DNA from: Bacilli bacterium
GTDB lineage: Bacteria > Bacillota_I > Bacilli_A > RF39 > UBA660
DNA length: 41,344 bases
Direction: 5' to 3'
Assembly: GCA_900768815.1 (NCBI GenBank)
Contig: CAAGEE010000016.1
Span: 1 to 41,344, forward strand
This document shows, one piece after another, positions 24,046 to 32,178 of this stretch (positions are counted from its first letter, which is position 1; each line of letters begins with the position of its first letter). Both the position numbers and the translations under genes were made by a program. The notes beneath the pieces are model-generated. The model was not told where the DNA came from. It was given only the letters and a program-made list of their open reading frames with translations, and made no database searches.

Positions 24046-25734
24046 CTATTTTTTAGAGTTTACTAGGTTGTAGAAATAATTCTTTTTATTTAGTAACTCT
24101 TGATAAGTTCCCTCTTCTTTTATTTCTCCACTTGATAAGACTAATATCTTGTCAACATTTTTTATAGTTTCTAGACGATGAGCAATTATTATTAGAGTTT
24201 TATCTTTAGAGTTAGTCATTATATTAGTCATTACTTCTTTTTCAGTAATATTATCCATAGCTGATGTTGCTTCATCTAAAATTACGATACTACTCTTTTC
24301 AAAGAAGAGTCTTGCAAGGGCAACTCTTTGTCTTTCTCCACCAGACATTTTAATACCTCTTTCACCTAGTTCAGTATCAAGACCTTTTTCTAGATGTTGG
24401 TAGTATTTTTCTAAAGAGACAAGTTTTAATACTTTTATAATTTCAGCATCTGTTGCTTTATTATCAAAGACTATGTTTTCGCGAAGTGTTCCATCAAAGA
24501 TTGGTGACTCTTGGGAGATATAAGTTATGTTGTTGTATAAATCATTTAGATTTAGGTTACTTAGCTCTTCATTTGATATTAATATTTGTCCTTGATAGTC
24601 TTTTAAAAGACCTATTATTATTTTTATAATAGTAGATTTACCTGAACCAGTTTCACCTACGATTGCTAGTTTTTCATACTTTTTAATAGTTAGATTTAGG
24701 TTGTTTAGTAAGACCTTTTTAGAATCAGGGTACTTGTATGTTATATTTTTTAGAGTTATTTTAGGAGTGAACTTCTTTAACTTTTTACCAGTAGTTAGAT
24801 TAGAATCATCTTTTAAATTTAGGAAATCTAAGTACCTTTTTACAGCAATTCTATTTAATTTGTAATCTACATATTCAACATTAAAAATAGCAATTGGTTG
24901 ATAAGACTTTCCAATTAATGCAATTATAGTTACTACTGCTCCGACAGAGAGGTTTGATTTTAAAACAGAAATAGATAATATTAAGACTTGAAGGATTGAG
25001 ACTATTAGTTCAAATAAAGTAAAGAAGAGTTCATGAACTAGTTTTATTTTTACTTTGTTATTTACAATGTTTTTAATACCATTTTCAGTTATTTCTATTT
25101 CCATGTCATACTTTTTATTAGTTCTAAATACTACTAATTCCATAAAGCCACGGACTAAGTGTTTGTTTAGAAATTCACTGTTTACTAGAATCTTTTCTTT
25201 TAAGTTATAAAGTCTTTTTAATATTAAGTTAGTAATTAAAATTACAAAGAGATAACCCACTAAAATAAATAGTGTTAATTTTTTTTTTACTTGGTAAATA
25301 AATATTAAACTAAAAAGAGCTGTGGGTAATAGTTTTCTAAATACATTTAAATAGAAATTCATCATGATATTAGTCGAAGAGGTTGCACCCTCTTCTATTT
25401 TTTGAATTAAGTTACCAGTTCCTAGTTTTTGATATTCTAAGTAGTCTATAGTTTTCATTTTTCTTAAAGATTGTAACTTAAAATCTAGGTAAAGACCTTT
25501 TTTTAATTTCTGTTCTGGATAGTTATCAATGTAACCTAAAATAGCCGATATAACTAGTAAAATACCATAAATAATTATAGGTTTTAAAGTTAGATTTTGA
25601 TACTGAAAAGCATCCAATATTTTTTGATAATATGTGACTAAGTATAATTCTAAAAATGTTAGTAATATACCAATTAATAAATATAAAATTAATATTTTTT
25701 TGTTTTTTTCTAATACTTGTTTAAATAATTTCAT
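24046..25734 (-). CDS. ABC exporter, fused membrane and ATPase domains
   Basis: The half-transporter has six N-terminal membrane helices (about 20-290) and a C-terminal nucleotide-binding domain. The motifs are Walker A GETGSGKST, Q-loop YISQE, signature MSGGERQRVALARL, Walker B SSIVILDEATSAMD and switch His IAHRLE. I take ATG 25734 (MKLFKQVLEKNKK, 562 residues) with AAAGGAAG upstream; the longer frame from 25797 is just the leader region in another frame. The start overlaps the stop of a 44-codon leader ORF (ATGA). A homodimer exporting a drug, lipid or peptide is expected; the leader suggests antibiotic-responsive expression. Confidence 0.92.
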   Translation of the reverse strand: MKLFKQVLEKNKKILILYLLIGILLTFLELYLVTYYQKILDAFQYQNLTLKPIIIYGILLVISAILGYIDNYPEQKLKKGLYLDFKLQSLRKMKTIDYLEYQKLGTGNLIQKIEEGATSSTNIMMNFYLNVFRKLLPTALFSLIFIYQVKKKLTLFILVGYLFVILITNLILKRLYNLKEKILVNSEFLNKHLVRGFMELVVFRTNKKYDMEIEITENGIKNIVNNKVKIKLVHELFFTLFELIVSILQVLILSISVLKSNLSVGAVVTIIALIGKSYQPIAIFNVEYVDYKLNRIAVKRYLDFLNLKDDSNLTTGKKLKKFTPKITLKNITYKYPDSKKVLLNNLNLTIKKYEKLAIVGETGSGKSTIIKIIIGLLKDYQGQILISNEELSNLNLNDLYNNITYISQESPIFDGTLRENIVFDNKATDAEIIKVLKLVSLEKYYQHLEKGLDTELGERGIKMSGGERQRVALARLFFEKSSIVILDEATSAMDNITEKEVMTNIMTNSKDKTLIIIAHRLETIKNVDKILVLSSGEIKEEGTYQELLNKKNYFYNLVNSKK

Positions 25735-25865
25735 AATAATCTTCCTTTCATTCGCGATTGTAAAGAAAAAGAACCTCCTTTCATGAACATGCAACAAATA
25801 ACAATCACAAAAATAATTGTTTCATGTTTGTTGCCATTCATGAGGAGATTCTTGAGGCTCTTCAT
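25731..25865 (-). CDS. 44-residue hydrophobic leader peptide of the ABC exporter
   Basis: ATG 25865 has GAGG a few bases upstream. The ORF ends in TGA overlapping the exporter ATG by four bases, so translation is coupled. The peptide has a polar start (MKSLKNLLMNGNKHE), a hydrophobic core ETIIFVIVICCMFM (residues 15-28) and a basic tail. The core contains IFVI, the stretch that makes the ErmC leader stall ribosomes with erythromycin. Its coding RNA forms a long hairpin. It is either a regulatory leader or a small membrane partner of the transporter. Confidence 0.65.
   Translation of the reverse strand: MKSLKNLLMNGNKHETIIFVIVICCMFMKGGSFSLQSRMKGRLL
25774..25847 (-). promoter_or_regulatory. Attenuator-like hairpin in the exporter leader
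   Basis: Two arms of about 32 bases (25774-25805 and 25816-25847) are complementary with small bulges, including GCAACAAA/TTTGTTG and CATGAA/TTCATG. The 3' arm buries an AAAGGAGG. In addition CATTCGCG in the 5' untranslated part (complement of 25905-25912) matches CGCGAATG just before the exporter ribosome site (complement of 25749-25756): a perfect 8-base, GC-rich, long-range pairing. A ribosome paused at codons 18-22 would sit in the loop and open the hairpin. Structure is seen; regulation is inferred. Confidence 0.6.
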
Positions 25866-25936
25866 TATTCCTCTAAACTATTAATAGTTTATCTGGTAGT
25901 AAAACGCGAATGGTCGAATTAAATTACTACGCTTAT

Positions 25937-25965
25937 AGTATATGATAATTTTGTTATTTTGTCAA
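25937..25965 (-). promoter_or_regulatory. ABC exporter promoter
   Basis: Consensus TTGACA (25965-25960), 17 bases, TATACT (25942-25937) on the minus strand. Transcription would start near 25930, giving a 65-base untranslated leader before the small ORF. Confidence 0.7.
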
Positions 25966-25986
25966 ATTTATGTAAATTGACGTTAA

Positions 25987-27072
25987 TTATTCAGTCTTAA
26001 TAGTACTTTCTAAAGTAGTCTTTAATAAAGAATCATAAAACATAGTTTTATTCTTTAGAAGATGGAAAAAATTTAAAAGATAAAATAAGCCTAAAATTAA
26101 AGCTGAGGTTGGAAGATAAAGTGTTACTAAAGTATTTAGATTAAAGTCTATAAAGACTAGTGTTGGTAAAGTTAGAAAATAAATTATTTTATAATAATAT
26201 AGATAAATAAAGATTGCTCTTAGACTTATTCTAAGAAATGGTTTGTTTTCAGGAGATATTTTTATATTTAGGAATTTACCAGCTGGAGTGTATCCTTTAG
26301 ATAGATAAGGGATTAGGATGTAGTATACTATTAAAGTTATATAATTAAGGTATTTAACATTTATCAATGTCGATACAATCATATGAAAGATACAATAGAT
26401 AAATAAATCTAGAAAGAAGTATGTTAATCTTCTTAGACCAGAAATTACTTTACCTTGTTCTAGAGAATCTTTATCAATTTTTTCACGAGATGGTAAATAC
26501 TTTTCGACTAGTCCAAATAAAAGATAACCGACTACCCCACCTAAGGTATTTAAAATTAAATCATCAACATCAAATAATCTATAGGGATGTGGATATATAA
26601 AATAAAGACCAGATAGTTGAGTTAGTTCAAAAAATAGACTTAGAAAAAAAGATAAGATGAGAACTTTTTTAAAACTTGCTTTGTAGTAATATCTTAAATA
26701 CATACCAAATGGTATAGTCATTAAAATATTAAATAAGGCAACAAAAACACAATTTTCTGTTAGAGCTTTTAAGTAAGTAGATGGATTTGAAATATTAAAA
26801 GATGTTTCTTTAATAATGTCAGCAATAAATTTAAATGGAATTAAATTATACATTGTTTTATCTGTAGGAAGGTTATTAATATCTGGTAATGGTAGGATTA
26901 CTAAAAAATAGATAGTCATCGTATACAAAATAAAAGAATAAACTATTAGAGTTCTTAGTTTATTAATAGACCCATATCTATGATATTGCTTTAAGATATA
27001 AGGAATTGTAAAGATAAGGGCTATAATAGGAAAAAATATTATAGATGTCTTTATTGTAGATATATATTGCAT
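25987..27072 (-). CDS. VanZ-family protein with C-terminal RDD-like domain
   Basis: A polytopic membrane protein, 361 residues from ATG 27072 (MQYISTIK, GAAAGGAAG upstream). The N-terminal 200 residues carry the VanZ pattern (LPLPDINNLP, YNLIPFKFI, LFFELTQLSGLYFIYPHPYRLFDVDDLILNTLGGVVGYLLF). The second part has four helices with GYTPAGKFLNIKI, the RDD signature. VanZ proteins are linked to teicoplanin tolerance and envelope functions, but the biochemical role is not settled. It precedes the ABC exporter on the same strand but has its own spacing. Confidence 0.85.
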   Translation of the reverse strand: MQYISTIKTSIIFFPIIALIFTIPYILKQYHRYGSINKLRTLIVYSFILYTMTIYFLVILPLPDINNLPTDKTMYNLIPFKFIADIIKETSFNISNPSTYLKALTENCVFVALFNILMTIPFGMYLRYYYKASFKKVLILSFFLSLFFELTQLSGLYFIYPHPYRLFDVDDLILNTLGGVVGYLLFGLVEKYLPSREKIDKDSLEQGKVISGLRRLTYFFLDLFIYCIFHMIVSTLINVKYLNYITLIVYYILIPYLSKGYTPAGKFLNIKISPENKPFLRISLRAIFIYLYYYKIIYFLTLPTLVFIDFNLNTLVTLYLPTSALILGLFYLLNFFHLLKNKTMFYDSLLKTTLESTIKTE

Positions 27073-27163
27073 ACTAATCTTCCTTTCAGTAATATTATAG
27101 CAGATATATTTAAAATTCAACCTTACATTTTTGTTAGATAGAAAAAGAAATAAGTACTTTGAC

Positions 27164-27523
27164 CTATTTCTTTATTTTTTGTAAAACTTTAATTGTAAAA
27201 ACAACACAACCATTCTCTTTAGTTTCTTCTTCAGTATAATAACCATTATAAGTATCTTGAACTACGGCTTCAACATCTTGATAGGTACCTTTAAAGTCTT
27301 CATCGAAATACTTTTCGTAACAAGAATACCAATCAGGGAAGTCTTCTCTTTTTAGGACTTCAGCTATTACTTCTTCATCAAAGTCTGGTAGTTTTTGAAA
27401 TCTAATAGTATCACTTGGTTTTATAAGACGTCTTTTAGAATCATTTAAACGATATTCTCTAGTTTTATTATTTTTAGTTAAGGCTTCAAAGTTAGAAGTA
27501 TATAGTTTCATTATATGTTCCAT
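27164..27523 (-). CDS. ASCH-domain protein, 119 residues
   Basis: A PUA-like small protein with the ASCH pattern KTREYRLNDSKRRLIKPSDTIRFQKLPD near its start and a CVVFTIKVL strand at the end. The ATG lies two bases after the stop of the MBL-fold gene and its GAGGT site sits inside that gene, so the two are translationally coupled. It is only distantly like the other ASCH protein at 12642-13031 and not a recent duplicate. Likely RNA or nucleotide binding; substrate unknown. Confidence 0.85.
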   Translation of the reverse strand: MEHIMKLYTSNFEALTKNNKTREYRLNDSKRRLIKPSDTIRFQKLPDFDEEVIAEVLKREDFPDWYSCYEKYFDEDFKGTYQDVEAVVQDTYNGYYTEEETKENGCVVFTIKVLQKIKK

Positions 27524-27525
27524 AG

Positions 27526-28404
27526 TTATACCTCATTTTGTTTCCAGTACATTTTGTTATCAATAAATTCATAAGTTAATTTATTTTGATCTTTTAGATA
27601 AGAAAGATAAGATTTTATAGTACTACTGATTAGAACATATTGAGTAGCATTCATTACTAGGGCATAATTATCAAAAACATTTTTTAAAATATCTTCAAAA
27701 GTAATATTTTCTTTACAAAGATTATATAAGTAGTCTAAGATTTCATTTATTTTATCTTCATTTATTTTTATTAGTTCTTTAATATTAGCAGTAGCAGCAC
27801 AATGAGATGGAATATACATTTTTGCTGGTAGTTCTTTTAAGATATTTAGAGTGTTTAAGTATTCGGCAACATTATAGATAAAGAAAACATGATATTTAGT
27901 AATTGTTTCTTCACTAAAGAGAGAATCTCCTAAGAAGACTACATCATCTGATGTTTTTACTCCAATCATATCAAAGAAATGGCCCCTTAAAATGATGTAT
28001 TCTAAACCATTTGGTAGATTATTATCAATATCTGTTACTATAGATGGTTTTGCCATTAAAAATTTATTTCTTATAGCTTCAAAAGGATAAGCACCATATA
28101 AGAAAGAGGGTTCTAGTAATGGGTATTCAGTAATACATTTTTCAATACCATAACTATATATTTTACAGTTGGTACGCTCTTGAATTAATTTATTTCCACC
28201 AATATGATCAGCATTAGAATGAGTAGAAATTATACCTACTACTTCCCAGCCTTTTTCAGTGACTATTTTTAAAATTTTTTTACCGGCTTCTTTATCATTA
28301 CCAGTATCAATTAAAAAGATATGTTTATCATCTAAGAGATAGATACCAATATTAGTATTATTTTCAATGTAGTATGTTTTTTCTCCAACTTGTTTTAGTT
28401 CCAT
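27526..28404 (-). CDS. Metallo-beta-lactamase-fold hydrolase
   Basis: 292 residues from ATG 28404 with AGGTG upstream. The metal-binding HxHxDH-type motif reads THSNADHIGG (61-70); the middle His is Asn, as in several MBL subgroups. Further markers are LIDTGND, VVFLGDSLFSEE, and PSHCA for the third metal ligand. A C-terminal helical domain of about 90 residues follows, of the winged-helix type seen in glyoxalase-II-like/MBL enzymes. The substrate cannot be told. It forms a coupled pair with an ASCH gene. Confidence 0.85.
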   Translation of the reverse strand: MELKQVGEKTYYIENNTNIGIYLLDDKHIFLIDTGNDKEAGKKILKIVTEKGWEVVGIISTHSNADHIGGNKLIQERTNCKIYSYGIEKCITEYPLLEPSFLYGAYPFEAIRNKFLMAKPSIVTDIDNNLPNGLEYIILRGHFFDMIGVKTSDDVVFLGDSLFSEETITKYHVFFIYNVAEYLNTLNILKELPAKMYIPSHCAATANIKELIKINEDKINEILDYLYNLCKENITFEDILKNVFDNYALVMNATQYVLISSTIKSYLSYLKDQNKLTYEFIDNKMYWKQNEV

Positions 28405-28454
28405 AATTTTCACCTCTTAGGTATATTATAAAGAATTTTTATAGTTATTTAAAG

Positions 28455-29825
28455 TTAAAATTCACAATTAGAAACAGATCTAGGATAAGGTGTTACATCT
28501 TTGATGTTTTCAATACCGGTTAAGTACATTAATAGTCTTTCAAAGCCAATTCCAAAACCTGATGTTTGTACTCCACCATATTTTCTTAACTTTAAGTACC
28601 AATAATAATCTTCTATTTTCATATTTCTTTCTTGCATTGCTTTTAGAAGAGTATCATAGTCATCTTCCCTTTGACTCATACCAAATACTTCACCTATTCC
28701 AGGTAATTCTAAATCAGCTCCGGCTACTGTACCATCTTCTAAATGTTTCATATAGAAAGCTTTTATCTCTTTTGGCCAGTAAGTAATAAACATAGGGCAA
28801 GAAAAATATTCAGTTAAATACTTTTCATGTTCTTTAGCAATATCAGAACCATATTTTGGTTCAAAGACAAACTTTTTAGGAGCTTTTTTTAGTATTTCAA
28901 TACATTCTTTATAAGTTACTCTTTTGAAAGACTCTTTTGTTACTTTTTTTAATTTCTTTATTAAGTCTTTTTCAATATATTTATCTAAAAATTCTAATTC
29001 CTCTTTGGCATGTTTTAAAACGTACTTTATGACATATTTCATTAACTCTTCAGCAATATCCATTATTCCTTCTAAGTCACAGAAGGCTACTTCTGGTTCT
29101 ATTTGCCAGAACTCAGCAATATGATAAGGTGTATGAGAAGGATCGGCTCTAAATGTTGGGCCAAAGGTATATGTTTTGGTGAAGGCTTGGGCAAATGTTT
29201 CTGCTTCAAATTGAGTTGAAACTGATAGGCCTACTTTCTTTTGAAAATATTCTTTTGTGTAATCAACTTTTCCTGTTTTAGCAATTTTCTCTAGGTCTTG
29301 TGTTGTTACTTGGAACATTTCTCCGGCTCCTTCACAGTCACTTGAGGTAAATATTGGGGCTTGGAGATAAATATAGCCATGGTCTTGAAAATATTTGTGA
29401 ATAGCCATAGCAGTTATACTTCTTATACGAAAGACTGCCTGAAATAAAGTTGTTCTTGGTCTTAGATAGGCTTCTTCTCGTAAGAATTCTCTACTATGAG
29501 GTTTAGGTTGAATTGGATAATCTTCGGAACAGTCCGCTAATAATTCAACTTTTTTGGCATGAAGTTCAATTAGTTGGTCTTTTACAGGAGATAATTTTAA
29601 AATACCAGTTACTTTTAAAGCAGAACCAAAGTGAATTTTAGTAATACTATCGTAATCCTTTATGGATTTATCATAAATTACTTGTAATTTTTTAAAACAA
29701 GTTCCATCCGATAGTTCAATAAAACTTATTTCTTTTTGTTTACGATGTTTTCTAATCCATCCTTTAATAGTTATTTCTTTTTCAATTAATGATTTGTAAT
29801 CATCATATACTTTTTTAATTTCCAT
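28455..29825 (-). CDS. asnS: Asparaginyl-tRNA synthetase
   Basis: A class II synthetase charging tRNA-Asn, 456 residues. It has an N-terminal OB-fold anticodon domain (about 1-115, ITIKGWIRKHRKQKEISFIELSDGT), motif 1 with YLQAPIFTSSDCEGAGEMFQVTT, motif 2 FGPTFRADPSHTPYHIAEFWQIEPE, and motif 3 GFGIGFERLLMYLTGIENIKDVTPYPRS. The AsnRS-specific YYWYLKLRKYGGVQTSGFG is present. Its ribosome site AAAGGA lies inside the end of an Asn-rich upstream ORF whose stop is one base before the ATG. A T-box with Asn specifier stands before that. Confidence 0.97.
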   Translation of the reverse strand: MEIKKVYDDYKSLIEKEITIKGWIRKHRKQKEISFIELSDGTCFKKLQVIYDKSIKDYDSITKIHFGSALKVTGILKLSPVKDQLIELHAKKVELLADCSEDYPIQPKPHSREFLREEAYLRPRTTLFQAVFRIRSITAMAIHKYFQDHGYIYLQAPIFTSSDCEGAGEMFQVTTQDLEKIAKTGKVDYTKEYFQKKVGLSVSTQFEAETFAQAFTKTYTFGPTFRADPSHTPYHIAEFWQIEPEVAFCDLEGIMDIAEELMKYVIKYVLKHAKEELEFLDKYIEKDLIKKLKKVTKESFKRVTYKECIEILKKAPKKFVFEPKYGSDIAKEHEKYLTEYFSCPMFITYWPKEIKAFYMKHLEDGTVAGADLELPGIGEVFGMSQREDDYDTLLKAMQERNMKIEDYYWYLKLRKYGGVQTSGFGIGFERLLMYLTGIENIKDVTPYPRSVSNCEF

Positions 29826-29826
29826 A

Positions 29827-29931
29827 TTATTTTTTTCCTTTCAAATATATTTTTAGATACTTGTAGGAAATATCTGTTTTATAATTTTTTTCATTGATAT
29901 AGTTATTATTGTTATTATTGTCTTCTTCCAT
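29827..29931 (-). CDS. Asn-rich 34-codon upstream ORF coupled to asnS
   Basis: ATG 29931 has GGAAGTGA upstream and the stop TAA (29827-29829) is one base before the asnS ATG. Residues 5-10 are six consecutive Asn (AAT AAT AAC AAT AAT AAC), with two more at 13 and 16; the tail is Lys/Tyr-rich. It lies after the T-box terminator and covers the asnS ribosome site. Ribosomes slowed by low Asn-tRNA would change access to that site. The cognate-residue run and position are seen; the regulatory role is inferred. Asn is common in AT-rich genomes, but a run of six in a 34-residue ORF is notable. Confidence 0.55.
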   Translation of the reverse strand: MEEDNNNNNNYINEKNYKTDISYKYLKIYLKGKK

Positions 29932-29955
29932 AAAATCACTTCCTTATATATAAAA

Positions 29956-30230
29956 ATACCCGATACATCCTACAATAAGGACGAATATCGGGTATCCGTG
30001 GTGCCACCTTAATTTATTATTAAAAAAACCATTATAAATAATGGTTTGCTTTCAATAATCACTCTTTTTTAGTTCTAACAAACCTAGCAATATGATAACG
30101 GATTGCTTCCGAACTAGTCTACTAAGATATTATCTTTTCGGTAGTTTGCTCCAAGGTGTTCTTTCAACAAAATTTTATTATTAGTTCACACTATACCTAA
30201 CTCACTCGAATAAATTTTTTGTTTACTTTT
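29956..30230 (-). promoter_or_regulatory. T-box riboswitch, Asn (AAC specifier)
   Basis: The T-box motif GGTGGCACCACGG (30008-29996) lies before a terminator ATACCCGAT/ATCGGGTAT plus T5 (29995-29951). The candidate specifier AAC (30160-30158, within AAAGAACACC) is an Asn codon, matching asnS. Stem I and the helices between are present as expected for a leader of about 270 bases. Uncharged tRNA-Asn would prevent termination. Confidence 0.9.
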
Positions 30231-30248
30231 CCTTTTCAAAGCAATTTC

Positions 30249-30277
30249 ATTATAACATGTCATTATTTATTTGTCAA
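30249..30277 (-). promoter_or_regulatory. asnS promoter
   Basis: Consensus TTGACA (30277-30272), 17 bases, TATAAT (30254-30249) on the minus strand, just upstream of the T-box leader. Confidence 0.85.
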
Positions 30278-30353
30278 AAGTTGACTAGTTTTATTTAGTT
30301 TGTTTGATTATATATTTTAATTTATGATAAGATAAGTTTAGGAGGATGATAAA

Positions 30354-31397
30354 ATGAAAGTTATTCAATATGGCTGTGGAAAAATGGCTAAGTATACAAT
30401 GCGCTATGTCCTTGAAAACGGATGGGATATTGTTGGTGCAGTAGACATTAATCCAAATGTTATTGGAAAAGATGTTGGAGAAATTATAGGAGGAGAAAAT
30501 ATTGGTGTTAAAGTAGTTTCTGTTGATGAGGCTGAGGCTTTATTTAGTGAAGTAAAAGCAGATGTTTGTATTGTTACTACTATGAGTTTACTTGCTGATT
30601 GTCGTGATGCCTTACTTTTATGTGCAAAACATGGAATTAATGCAATTACTACTTGTGAGGAAGCTTTCTATCCAATGAATTCTAACCCTACTCTTACTTT
30701 AGAAATTGATAAATTAGCAAAAGAAAATAACTGTACTATTACAGGATCTGGTTATCAAGATGCTTTCTGGGGTAATTTAATTAGTACTTTAGCTGGTACA
30801 ACTCAAAGAATTACTAAAATTAAAGGAAGTTCTTCTTACAATGTAGAAGATTATGGTATTGCTCTTGCAAAAGCTCATGGTGCTGGTCTTACTCCAGAAG
30901 AGTTTGATAGAGATGTTGCTAGTGTTGATCGAATGAGTGATGAAGAACGTCAAAACATTATTAACTCAGGTACTTATACACCAAGTTATATGTGGAATGT
31001 TAATGGATGGTTATGTGATAAACTACATTTAGATGTAGTTAGTCAAACTCAAAAATGTGTTCCACAATTTAGTGATGAGAATATTCATTCTACGACATTG
31101 GATATGGATATTAAGGCAGGAGTTGCGACTGGTATGAGTGCTGTTGTTACAACTACTACTAAACAAGGAATTATTTTAGAGACTGAATGTATTGGTAAAG
31201 TATATAGTAGTGAAGACTGTGATAGAAATGATTGGACAGTTGAAGGTGAACCTAATACTAATTTAGTTATTACTAGACCTTGTACAGTTGAACTTACTTG
31301 TTCTGCAATAGTAAATAGAATTCCGGATGTAGTTAAAGCAGAAGCTGGATTTGTACCTACTTCTAGAATGGGAGAATTAAAATACATAGTTAAATAA
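30354..31397 (+). CDS. 2,4-diaminopentanoate dehydrogenase-like NAD(P)-dependent enzyme
   Basis: 347 residues of the dihydrodipicolinate-reductase-like Rossmann family. The NAD(P) motif is QYGCGKMAKYTMRYV at the N-terminus, followed by AVDINP. Then come VTTMSLLAD, GINAITTCEEAFYP and CTITGSGYQDAFWG, with GSSSYNVEDYGIALAKAHGAGLTPEEF in the middle. These fit the group that includes 2,4-diaminopentanoate dehydrogenase of ornithine fermentation. No other ornithine-pathway gene is nearby, so the substrate here is uncertain. A perfect AGGAGG site gives the start, and TTGATT (30304) with a GATAAG-type -10 may be its promoter. It is divergent from asnS. Confidence 0.75.
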   Translation: MKVIQYGCGKMAKYTMRYVLENGWDIVGAVDINPNVIGKDVGEIIGGENIGVKVVSVDEAEALFSEVKADVCIVTTMSLLADCRDALLLCAKHGINAITTCEEAFYPMNSNPTLTLEIDKLAKENNCTITGSGYQDAFWGNLISTLAGTTQRITKIKGSSSYNVEDYGIALAKAHGAGLTPEEFDRDVASVDRMSDEERQNIINSGTYTPSYMWNVNGWLCDKLHLDVVSQTQKCVPQFSDENIHSTTLDMDIKAGVATGMSAVVTTTTKQGIILETECIGKVYSSEDCDRNDWTVEGEPNTNLVITRPCTVELTCSAIVNRIPDVVKAEAGFVPTSRMGELKYIVK

Positions 31398-31411
31398 TTA
31401 GACTAAATAAA

Positions 31412-31442
31412 AAGGTTACAACTCTTTTGGTTGTAACCTTTT
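31412..31442. terminator. Bidirectional terminator
   Basis: A perfect 12-bp stem, AAAGGTTACAAC / GTTGTAACCTTT, with a 7-base loop and T-runs on both strands. It ends the ord-like gene and the convergent membrane-protein gene. Confidence 0.85.
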
Positions 31443-31443
31443 T

Positions 31444-32067
31444 TTATAATACATCATTTGAATTGTTACTTGGATAATTATTATTTTGAGGCATGTTATT
31501 CATTTGAATGTTATTATTTTGAGGTATGTTATTATTTTGAGGCATACCATTATAGTTATTATTTGGCACTGGTTGTTCAAAACTAGAAATATAATTTACA
31601 GCTTTTGAAGCATATTCACTTACCTTTTTACCAAATGGATTTTCTTTCATAGCATGTCCAGTTAATGTAGAAATAACAAATAAGAACTTAGTTAACATTA
31701 CTAAATAATCAACACCAGAATCTAAGAATGAAATTATAGTTGTTACTGGGCTTATAAACTTAGTTTGTAGAGTTGTAATACTAATTTGATTAGTATATGA
31801 TAAGTAAGAATTAATTACATTAACAATACTTTCAATACCTTTAAATACTAAACTAACTCCATCAGAAATAATTGACCAAGCAAATGATATTAATGTAAGA
31901 CCTACTAAGAAAGCAATTACATTTACCATTAAGTTTTTTATCTTGTCGTTTACTTCACAAAATATTAGCATTAAAATTACAGCTAATAATAAAGTTTGCC
32001 ATCCAGCAAATAAAGATGCTAATAAGATAATAGCAGCTAAGCCATTATTGATTTTTAATTTATTCAT
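31444..32067 (-). CDS. Membrane protein with Asn/Pro/Gln-rich tail
   Basis: 207 residues of no recognised family. Two to three membrane helices occupy the first 75 residues (GLAAIILLASLFAGWQTLLLAVILMLIFCEV..., VNVIAFLVGLTLISFAW). A further amphipathic or membrane segment is at about 105-140. The last 45 residues are low-complexity, with repeats of the type MPQNNN / IPQNNN / IQMNNMPQ, probably disordered in the cytoplasm. The repeated DNA could vary in copy number. Function unknown. Confidence 0.75.
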   Translation of the reverse strand: MNKLKINNGLAAIILLASLFAGWQTLLLAVILMLIFCEVNDKIKNLMVNVIAFLVGLTLISFAWSIISDGVSLVFKGIESIVNVINSYLSYTNQISITTLQTKFISPVTTIISFLDSGVDYLVMLTKFLFVISTLTGHAMKENPFGKKVSEYASKAVNYISSFEQPVPNNNYNGMPQNNNIPQNNNIQMNNMPQNNNYPSNNSNDVL

Positions 32068-32178
32068 TTTACTCCTCCTATTCTATATTAATTATATAAG
32101 TTATTGGGAAATTTTTCAAGGTTTTAGTAGACAATATACTTATATATTTTATTTAAATTTCACTCGAAAAAAAAGATA

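Noticed and set aside
25735..25797. N-terminal extension of the ABC exporter starting MLHVHERR
   Set aside because: It is the leader-peptide region read in another frame. The ATG at 25734 has a proper ribosome site and starts a typical ABC exporter N-terminus.
12642..27523. The two ASCH proteins as a recent duplication
   Set aside because: Apart from the family pattern their sequences differ throughout, so they are distant members.
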